Shown: one piece after another, positions 12,723-19,222 of the stretch
Layout of the letters: every line of letters starts with the position of its first letter
Position numbering within the stretch: position 1 is the stretch's first letter
Origin: Lentisphaerota bacterium
GTDB lineage: Bacteria > Verrucomicrobiota > Kiritimatiellia > UBA8416 > JAFGIZ01
Direction of reading: 5' to 3'
DNA: 19,222 nucleotides
Assembly (NCBI GenBank): GCA_016929365.1
Contig: JAFGIZ010000274.1
Coordinates: 1-19,222, forward strand
Notes under the pieces: model-generated
The model's input: the letters and a program-made list of their open reading frames with translations, nothing else
What the model was told of the DNA's origin: nothing
Databases searched by the model: none
Position numbers and translations under genes: made by a program

Positions 12723-15700
12723 CGCCCACCCCCGCTTTCGATGGCTTCCTTGCGTTCCTCACAGGGACAGGGGTCTTTCTCCGGACACGCCTCCGGCGGC
12801 GGCGCGCATAAGGTGCCTTCCAGCGGCTTGGGGCGCCCGTCCGGCTCCGGCACGCCGCCCGGCCCCTGCCCGGGTGTATACCCGTAGTCCGCCCGCCACT
12901 CGGGCACGGGTCCCGTTCCGCTCTCGTCGCCGACCGGACAGCGCGTATAGGTCAGGCAGAACGACGCCGCGCCGGACCGTTGCGTCCCGCTGGCGCAGGT
13001 ATACATATAGTCTATACCGATACAGGCCGGATACGTCACACATCCGCCGCTGCCCGTTCCGTCGGGCAGGGCCAGGCACGTCGCCCGGTACGGCACGCGC
13101 ACGGAGGCCCCCGGGTCCAGCGTCTCCGGAATCCCTTGCATGAGCTCGACCCGGAACAGCGTATGGCCGGACGGCGGCTCGGCGCGCAGAGACTCCGCCA
13201 GGATCAGGCCGTGATTCTGCAACAGGAACTCGCCCTGGAGCACGTCGCCCACCCGGATGGCGGCGGGCACCGCCGCCGACGACGGCGCCGCAACAAGCAC
13301 CGGAACCGGCACGTCCGTCTCGAAGGTCGCTTCGAGCACAATGTCATAGCGGTCCTCCACGGTGACGGGCACCACGGACCACGCCACGCTGACCGCCGCG
13401 CAATCGAGAAACACGCGCTCCGCGGCGGTCACGCCGGGCTTGATCCAGAGACTGCCGGCCGCGGGCTCGTGCCGCTCGGCGGACACGTGGTAGTTGTAGA
13501 GCCCGCACGGCACATCCGCGAACACCGCGACGCCGTCCGCGTCGGTGTCGCGTTCGGCCATGCACGGCGCGCCGTCCTGCTTGTCGAGCCGGATGCGCGC
13601 CCCGCCGACCCCGCTGTCCTGCCCTGCATACCCGTAGTACGCGTCGATCACGTCGAAAATAACGCCGCCCGCGCCCGAGCCGTCGACCGCCACCCGGACG
13701 GGAACCTCGAGCGGTTCCGCGTTGTCGGCGGTTACCCGAAGGGTCAGCGCCGTTTCCCCGGCGGGCGTCCCGTTGGTCGGGGCGAAGACCAGGCTGAACC
13801 GCCGCGCGTGACCGGCCCCCAGCGTGGCGGGCGCCCGGTCCGCCTGCACCCCCGCCCAGGCGGGAACGGCCGCGCCGTCCGCCGCCCGCAGCGCCGTCCG
13901 CACGTTCTCCAGCGCGGCCGACCCGAGGTTGCGCAGGACGAGGCTCTCGCTGATCCGCCCGCCCGCGGCCACGCCGGTGTCGATCCTCCCGGGCTCCGCC
14001 GCCGGCACGGCGCACGCGGGAGAGAAGGCATAGTCCAGCTCGATCCGGCCCCACCCGCCCGCCGGCGCTTCCGCACTGGTAACCGCAAGCATCAGCCGGC
14101 CGCGGTTCGTCGCCGTGTTGTCGCCCCAGACCGTAACGGCCACGACCGCCTCCCCGCCGCCGTCGATCCGCGGCACCCCGGCCCCGGGCTCGACCGTAAT
14201 ACCCGCCGTACAACAACCGTCCGGCTGATCCTCCGGCCGGTATTCCAGGCGCACGTCGGTCAGGGCCAGGCCCGCGCTTGCGGCAATCCGCACCGGAATC
14301 CGCTGCGGATAGTTCACGGGCATTTCCAGGTTGATCTCGCGGGGGGCGATATCCACCCGGCTGATCGTAAAGGCGCCCTGTACGGGCCGGTCGCTCCGGT
14401 CCGGATGCATCGCCCACACGTTGTAGACCCCGCTTTCGCCCGGCTCCGGCCGGAAGACATAACGCCATTCGCCCCGCCCGTCGCCGACCAGATCCCAGGC
14501 GCGCTCGAATCCGTCCCGCTCGATAACCAGCCGCAGCGTCGCATCCGGCGCCGCCGTCCCGTCGCGCCGGTCCGCGGTCCGTCCGGAAATGAAAACCGGT
14601 TCATCCCCCAGCGAGCAGGCCGGCGTCACGTTGGTTACCGCCGCGGTGTACGGCGTCTGCACAATCCCGATCTCACGCGTGCCCGTCAGGCCCGCCATCG
14701 TTACCTGCTCCTCCGTGCCGTACCGGTAATGCACGCGATCGATTTCGAGACGCAACACGGCCGCCTCCGGCGCGTTGGTCGGCACGTCGAGAACAACGTC
14801 GCCGCAGGTGAACGATGCCCCCGGCGCCACGCGCGCGACAGTCGTTCCCCCCGGCAGCGTCCACAGCCGGTTCGAGACGCCGCCCACGCATTCCCGGAGC
14901 GGCGCGACGGCGTAGACGGCCCCGGCGGCGTCCTCGAGTTTGAACCGCACTTCGTCGGAGGGCGCCGCGCCATTCCCGCGTGCGACGACAGTTTCGACGG
15001 TGACGCTGCATGTGTTGTACAGCGTGAAGGCCGCACACCCCGTGCCCCCGCGCGTGAAAGGCGTGTTCCGCAACGCTGCGGTAAACCGGTCCTCGACCAC
15101 CTCCAGGACGTCCGCCTCGCCGATCGCGGCCCGCTCCCCGGCATGCGGGGTCAGGACAAGACGGTTGCTGACCGTTGTCAACGCGCCGGGCAGGTTCGTG
15201 TACCCGCCCACCACCACGGACACCGCGCGCGCAGCGCCCGGCGCCAGGTCGAACGGCGCTGCCGTATGCCGCCGGCCTCCGGCCCGCACCTCGAATCCGA
15301 TCCCGCACACGGTTCGCGCGCCGGCGTTCGTAACATCGTACACAAGCCGGTTCATTACGCCGCGCTTCAAGGCTGCATCCGGTCGCAACCCGGCTTCCAG
15401 CCGCGGCAGCCGTATCGCGCGGGGCTGCCCGCGGCATGCCGCCCCGCCGGCCGCATCCACCGCCTCCACGACATACCGGCGCTCGCCCCCGTCGTAACCC
15501 GTGTCCGTAAATGCCGTCGCCTCGGGAGACAGCAGCGCCGTATTCACCTTAAGCGCCTCGCCCGGCTCCCCCACGTACAGGTCGAACCCGTCGATATGCG
15601 ACGGGGCCGCATGCGTCCAGGCAACCCGCGGCGGCTGCCGGCCGGTCCGTTCGACGGTCAACGTCCGGACCGGTAACAGTGACAGATTGGTATAGACGGA

Positions 15701-18700
15701 GGCCGAAGGCGGGGATTCGTTCCCGGCCGGATCGCAGGCCGTCACCGCGTACCAAACCGGACCCGGCAGCGGCGCGGGGTCCGCCGCCCATGTCTCCGGC
15801 CCCGGCTCCGCCACGGGCACGAGCGCGGGCAGACGCGCCGCATCGATCGGCCCGCTGTCCCGGTAGAGACGCGAGACCAACGCCGCGGGATCGTCGGGCA
15901 GGCGCCACGCGACCCGCAAGCCGGTCGGCTCCAGGCGCATGGACGCGACAACGGGCGCGTCCGGGGGCGTTCCGTCGGCCGTGACCGGCACGGGGACGCA
16001 CGCCGCGCTTTCCGCCGTGTCGCCGTGCGCCGTGCGCACGGCGGCGACGGCATACCAGTATGTCCCGTCCTCCGCGGTTTCCGCGTAGTTCGCTGCACCG
16101 CCGGTGAGGGCATGCGGCGCGAGCGCGTTCGACACGGCACCGCGGTAGATCCGGTAGTCGTCCGCCCCCTCCACCGCATGCCACGTCAGCGCCGCCGCGC
16201 CGCCCGGCAACGCCCGGGCGGTCAGGCCCGACGGCGGGTCCGGCGGGGGCAGCGCCCCGCGGTATACCTGGAACGCGCACGGCCCCGCAATCTCGGTGCC
16301 CGCGTTGCCCAGTGCGTCCAGGCCCCGGTACGCAAAGCCGAGCCATTCGGCCGGGTCGCCCGCCCCGGACGGCAGCGTCAGAGACCCCGTCCACGCCGCG
16401 GAACCGGAAGCATGCAGTGCGACCGGCTGCGGGTCGGGCTGCGTATGCGACAGCGTCCAACTCAGGGCCGGCGCCTCCGCCGGCGCGTCTCCGGCGGCGA
16501 ACGCAACGGTGACCGTCACGACCGTCGGATCCTCCGCCGCGTTCTTGACCGGCGCGGCCGGCGCAACGGAGAGCGTCTGTACCGCCGGCCCCCGGTTATC
16601 CACGATCAGCGTGCCGCCCGCATTAATTTCCGTGCCCCGGTTACCCGCCATATCGTAGCCCGCAAAATTGAGATATGCCGTACCCGGCGGCGTGAGCTCC
16701 GTAATCCGGAAAACCCCGCGGTAGACCGTGTCGGAAGACGGGACCACGGGCACGGCTACCGGCGCGCTTTCGCACGGCACCACGGTCAGGAACGGATCGG
16801 CCGTGAGCGGCTCGCTGACCGTCACCGTAAGGTCCACCGCGCCCGGCCCGAAGCGGTTCCCTGCCGCATCGTGCGGCCCCGCGCTCGCCGCCGCCACCAA
16901 CAGCGCGCGCGGCGGCGTGGCGTCTGCCGCCACGCAGGCCGCCTCCGAGAGCGGACTGACGGTCCCGGCCCGGTTGACGGCGGCCACACGGTACGTGTAC
17001 GGCCCGTCCTCGGGCGCCAGATCCGTAAAGCGCGTGGCACCCGCCACCGATCCCACGCGCACCGCCTCGCCGGTCGCCACAAAGTCGGTTTCGGCCCGCC
17101 AGACGTCGTAACGCGCGACGGGCACACCGACCGGCGCCCACCACGCCACCCGGACGCACCCGGCCGGCCGCGCTTCGGCATGGACGTCAAAAGGCGGATC
17201 CGGGACCGCCGAATTCACCACCACCGTCCGCGGGGCGGAGGGCGCGCTGTTCCCCGCGCGGTTTGCCGCCATCGCACACACGGCGTTGCTCCCTTCCGCA
17301 AGCGGCACGTACGCGCTGAACGCGCCGTCCGGACCCGGCACGGCCGTAACGCCCGCCGGGGCCCCGTTGACGACGAACAATACCGCGCTGTCACACGGTC
17401 CCGCCGTCCCCGCGACGGCAACGGCCGGCGTATTGATCTCCAATCCGTTTTCGGGCGCGGTCAGCACCGGCGCCTCCGGCACGGCCAGGGCCACGAGGAC
17501 GTTCGTGCACAGGACGGTCACGTTGTCCAGCGTGTCGTAGGCGCGAATCTCCAAGGCGTGCGGGCCGTCCGCCGCCGTGGCGGCCGCGTTCCAGAAGCGC
17601 GTGTAGACCGGGCCCCAGCCCGCCGACGTGCCCAACGCCGCGCCGTTCAGCCGGAACACCACCCGGCTCACGCCCACGGGATCGCCGGCAGTCACGCTGA
17701 ACACGCCGGACCGCTCGACCGCCGCGGGCAGCGGCCCGCCGTCCCAGCACAGGTTGGTCAGCGCCGGCCCCGTCCGGTCCGGCTGGGACAGGTCCCATAC
17801 GTACACCGTGCCCGCCTCGCCGAACGTATTGCCCGCGCCGCCGCCGGCGTCGAACCGGTTCGTCACGGACGGCGGATCGAGGACGTCGTAAAATACCGCG
17901 ATGCGCCCGCCCCCGCCGCCCGCGCCGCCGGCGATACTCGACCCGTCGGCCCCGCGCGCCGTGATTGATCCGCCTCCCGACAGCATGCCGGTCCGCAGAT
18001 AGACACCCCCGCCGCTGCCGCCCCCGCCGGCATACGCTCCCTTGGGCGACCGGCCGTCCGCGGCGATAACCCCGTCCAGGACCACGGCCCGCGCGGTGAT
18101 CCCGATCCGCCCGCCGCCGTGCACCGCCGCCTTGACGTGCCCGAAACCGCCGCTGCCCGGAAACATCGCGCGGCGCGGATCGCCGTACGTCGCGTTCGAT
18201 GTCCCCCGGCGATTCCCGCCGCGCCCGCCGTAACTGCCCCCGGACTCACCCGTACTGCCGCCGGCGGTCGTGTTGCTGACCGTGTACCCCTGTCTGTAAC
18301 CCAGGCCGGTCACGTCCAGCCGCGCGTCCGGCCCGAGCGTCAGGGTTCCGCTAAGCGTGAGGTCCAGCCCGAACACCTCGCCCGTCGTGGACGCCGGGCA
18401 GGTCAGCACCGCCCCGCCGCACAACGTCACGTTCGACAGGCAAACAGCACCCGGATCCAGCCGGACAACCGTCTGCGTGCCGGCGACGGTCAAGGATTCC
18501 GACGCATTCGTGAACGCCGCGCAGGGCACCGACAGGGCGAGTGTGCTGCCGACGTCCCACCCGTCCACGATCAGGCAACCCGGCCGTTCTGCCGGCTTCA
18601 GGAAAACCGTCCCCGCCGTCCCCTCGCGGCGTTTGTCAAGCCGGCCCCGGGCACCCCGCGCCCGGATACGCCCCGCGTCAAACCCGTCCAGGAATGCGTA

Positions 18701-19222
18701 GTACACCGCGACGCGGCCGCCGCCCCCGCCGCCGCTCCAGGCATCCGGACAGCCCGCCCCGCCGTCCGCGCTTATCCTGCCTCCGCCGCGCAGCACGCCC
18801 ACGTCCAGCCGGATGCCCCCGCCGCTGCCGCCGCCGGCCTGGTAATTGCCGGCGGCGCGCCCGTCCGCGCGGATGCACCCCTCGAGCATCAGGGTATCCG
18901 CCGTCAACCGGATGCACCCGCCGCCGTGCACCCGGGCCCGCGAATGGCCCGCCCCCCCGCTGCCGGGATAAAGCGGGTCGCGGAACGCCCCGTACACGGC
19001 ATTGGCGGTGCCGTCGTACGTGCCGCCCGCGCCGCCGTAACTGCCGCCCGAACAGCCGGTCGACGCCCCCTCCGCCGTGTTCCCCGCCGTGCGAGCCTGC
19101 CGGTAACCCCGCCCGCTCGCGTCCACGGCGCTGTCGGCGCTGACGGTCATCGCGCCGGCGGCGACCTCCAGGCGGTAATCGGCCGCGTCCGTGGCGTACG
19201 GATGCGTCAACACCGCGCCGGC
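12719..19222 (-). CDS. Giant surface protein with glycine-rich, Ig-like and FN3 domains (5' end outside window)
   Basis: At least 2167 residues are visible; the gene runs off the right edge. The GTG at 19213 is not the start, because the equivalent position in the second repeat is an internal valine. Counting from it: two tandem glycine-rich modules (about 1-265 and 269-470) with the pattern GYRQ...GGSYGG...PGSGG...GGGSGGG...GGGGRIAVFY, probably beta-helical. Next come Ig-like segments, an FN3 domain near 672-765 (DPPFDVHAEA...YTYRVAAVNRAG), more Ig-like domains, FN3 domains near 991-1260, several CARDB-like segments, a carboxypeptidase-regulatory/SdrB-like domain near 1853-1925 (VIDAYYGYAG...), and a Cys-rich tail (about 2045-2164). 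No anchor or catalytic site was seen. The role is probably adhesin or envelope structure. It is translationally coupled to the 544-residue protein. Confidence 0.8.
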   Translation of the reverse strand, partial: AGAVLTHPYATDAADYRLEVAAGAMTVSADSAVDASGRGYRQARTAGNTAEGASTGCSGGSYGGAGGTYDGTANAVYGAFRDPLYPGSGGAGHSRARVHGGGCIRLTADTLMLEGCIRADGRAAGNYQAGGGSGGGIRLDVGVLRGGGRISADGGAGCPDAWSGGGGGGRVAVYYAFLDGFDAGRIRARGARGRLDKRREGTAGTVFLKPAERPGCLIVDGWDVGSTLALSVPCAAFTNASESLTVAGTQTVVRLDPGAVCLSNVTLCGGAVLTCPASTTGEVFGLDLTLSGTLTLGPDARLDVTGLGYRQGYTVSNTTAGGSTGESGGSYGGRGGNRRGTSNATYGDPRRAMFPGSGGFGHVKAAVHGGGRIGITARAVVLDGVIAADGRSPKGAYAGGGGSGGGVYLRTGMLSGGGSITARGADGSSIAGGAGGGGGRIAVFYDVLDPPSVTNRFDAGGGAGNTFGEAGTVYVWDLSQPDRTGPALTNLCWDGGPLPAAVERSGVFSVTAGDPVGVSRVVFRLNGAALGTSAGWGPVYTRFWNAAATAADGPHALEIRAYDTLDNVTVLCTNVLVALAVPEAPVLTAPENGLEINTPAVAVAGTAGPCDSAVLFVVNGAPAGVTAVPGPDGAFSAYVPLAEGSNAVCAMAANRAGNSAPSAPRTVVVNSAVPDPPFDVHAEARPAGCVRVAWWAPVGVPVARYDVWRAETDFVATGEAVRVGSVAGATRFTDLAPEDGPYTYRVAAVNRAGTVSPLSEAACVAADATPPRALLVAAASAGPHDAAGNRFGPGAVDLTVTVSEPLTADPFLTVVPCESAPVAVPVVPSSDTVYRGVFRITELTPPGTAYLNFAGYDMAGNRGTEINAGGTLIVDNRGPAVQTLSVAPAAPVKNAAEDPTVVTVTVAFAAGDAPAEAPALSWTLSHTQPDPQPVALHASGSAAWTGSLTLPSGAGDPAEWLGFAYRGLDALGNAGTEIAGPCAFQVYRGALPPPDPPSGLTARALPGGAAALTWHAVEGADDYRIYRGAVSNALAPHALTGGAANYAETAEDGTYWYAVAAVRTAHGDTAESAACVPVPVTADGTPPDAPVVASMRLEPTGLRVAWRLPDDPAALVSRLYRDSGPIDAARLPALVPVAEPGPETWAADPAPLPGPVWYAVTACDPAGNESPPSASVYTNLSLLPVRTLTVERTGRQPPRVAWTHAAPSHIDGFDLYVGEPGEALKVNTALLSPEATAFTDTGYDGGERRYVVEAVDAAGGAACRGQPRAIRLPRLEAGLRPDAALKRGVMNRLVYDVTNAGARTVCGIGFEVRAGGRRHTAAPFDLAPGAARAVSVVVGGYTNLPGALTTVSNRLVLTPHAGERAAIGEADVLEVVEDRFTAALRNTPFTRGGTGCAAFTLYNTCSVTVETVVARGNGAAPSDEVRFKLEDAAGAVYAVAPLRECVGGVSNRLWTLPGGTTVARVAPGASFTCGDVVLDVPTNAPEAAVLRLEIDRVHYRYGTEEQVTMAGLTGTREIGIVQTPYTAAVTNVTPACSLGDEPVFISGRTADRRDGTAAPDATLRLVIERDGFERAWDLVGDGRGEWRYVFRPEPGESGVYNVWAMHPDRSDRPVQGAFTISRVDIAPREINLEMPVNYPQRIPVRIAASAGLALTDVRLEYRPEDQPDGCCTAGITVEPGAGVPRIDGGGEAVVAVTVWGDNTATNRGRLMLAVTSAEAPAGGWGRIELDYAFSPACAVPAAEPGRIDTGVAAGGRISESLVLRNLGSAALENVRTALRAADGAAVPAWAGVQADRAPATLGAGHARRFSLVFAPTNGTPAGETALTLRVTADNAEPLEVPVRVAVDGSGAGGVIFDVIDAYYGYAGQDSGVGGARIRLDKQDGAPCMAERDTDADGVAVFADVPCGLYNYHVSAERHEPAAGSLWIKPGVTAAERVFLDCAAVSVAWSVVPVTVEDRYDIVLEATFETDVPVPVLVAAPSSAAVPAAIRVGDVLQGEFLLQNHGLILAESLRAEPPSGHTLFRVELMQGIPETLDPGASVRVPYRATCLALPDGTGSGGCVTYPACIGIDYMYTCASGTQRSGAASFCLTYTRCPVGDESGTGPVPEWRADYGYTPGQGPGGVPEPDGRPKPLEGTLCAPPPEACPEKDPCPCEERKEAIESGGGR
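17795..18409 (-). repeat. Glycine-rich module, second copy in the giant protein
   Basis: From AVLTCPASTTGE to AGTVYVWD this segment parallels the copy at 18600-19213 in the order of all motifs (DxTGLGYRQ, GGSYGG, FPGSGGFGH, VHGGGRI, GGGGSGGG, GGGGGRIAVFYD). The copies begin 804 bp (268 codons) apart. The match is clear at protein level and partly at DNA level (for example around GGCAGTTACGGCGG), pointing to old tandem duplication. Confidence 0.8.
18600..19213 (-). repeat. Glycine-rich module, first visible copy in the giant protein
   Basis: This is the partner of the module at 17795-18409; it starts with AVLTHPYATD and ends at AGTVFLKP. It contains DASGRGYRQ, GGSYGGAGG, YPGSGGAGH, VHGGGCI, GGGSGGGI and GGGGGGRVAVYY. 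More copies may lie beyond the window edge. Confidence 0.8.

Noticed and set aside
11070..17968. Very long plus-strand open frames (605, 898 and 647 codons) opposite the giant-protein operon
   Set aside because: They are Arg/Pro/His-rich with no recognisable domains, and they lie antisense to a frame with clear FN3 and Ig-like domains. They are high-G+C shadow frames.
19211..19213. GTG as the start of the giant protein
   Set aside because: The matching position in the second module is an internal valine in AVLTC, and the frame is open to the window end, so the gene is 5'-partial.

Overview
The window looks like a chromosomal segment from a high-G+C, Gram-negative-type bacterium. Lipoprotein and outer-membrane signals are present. 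A CxPxR sulfatase, a beta-propeller glycosidase-like protein and a giant FN3/Ig-like surface protein together suggest the PVC group (for example Kiritimatiellota or Planctomycetota). That placement is an inference from gene content only; there is no rRNA or marker phylogeny here.

Left part (1-6177), conventional genome. It holds shikimate kinase (aroK, +), a secreted transglutaminase-like protein (-), a two-helix membrane protein (+), a five-bladed beta-propeller glycosidase-like protein (-) and a small ferritin-like protein (+). These are followed by a lipoprotein with a heavy-metal-associated domain, translationally coupled to a putative outer-membrane beta-barrel, and then by a stand-alone aminodeoxychorismate synthase component I (pabB-like). 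Shikimate kinase and PabB bracket chorismate metabolism but are not in one operon.

Middle part (about 6178-11087), accessory DNA of visibly lower G+C, with every gene on the minus strand. In transcription order it holds a decayed four-helix-bundle (23S rRNA intervening-sequence type) gene fragment inside a 28-bp perfect inverted repeat, an RHH/RelE toxin-antitoxin pair, an RHH/MazF toxin-antitoxin pair, a sulfatase, a SOUL-family haem-binding protein and a class I methyltransferase. Between these units lie imperfect palindromes built like integron attC sites: RYYYAAC-type and GTTRRRY-type outer boxes, an unpaired spacer, and an inner stem with a single unpaired base on the 5' arm. Four are good (7814-7871, 10114-10177, 10765-10819, 11015-11075) and two are degenerate (7080-7130, 9452-9495). 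All have the same orientation as the genes. I read this as an integron gene-cassette array without an integrase in the window (CALIN-like). Both toxin-antitoxin cassettes carry their own promoter and operator-like palindromes; the sulfatase and SOUL cassettes start their genes within about 20 bp of the cassette front and seem to depend on read-through.

The gene-poor stretch 10697-11087 (391 bp) contains the toxin-antitoxin promoter and operator, two attC-like sites, the inverted hexamer arrays and the gene remnant, but no intact gene.

Right part (11088-19222). A two-gene minus-strand operon encodes a giant surface protein (at least 2167 residues, its 5' end outside the window) and, overlapping it by ATGA, a 544-residue secreted protein. 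The giant protein has two tandem 268-residue glycine-rich modules, then Ig-like and FN3 domains and a Cys-rich tail. The second protein carries domains that I recall usually following directly on the same polypeptide, so this may be a fissioned adhesin. The apparent long plus-strand ORFs across this region are high-G+C shadows.
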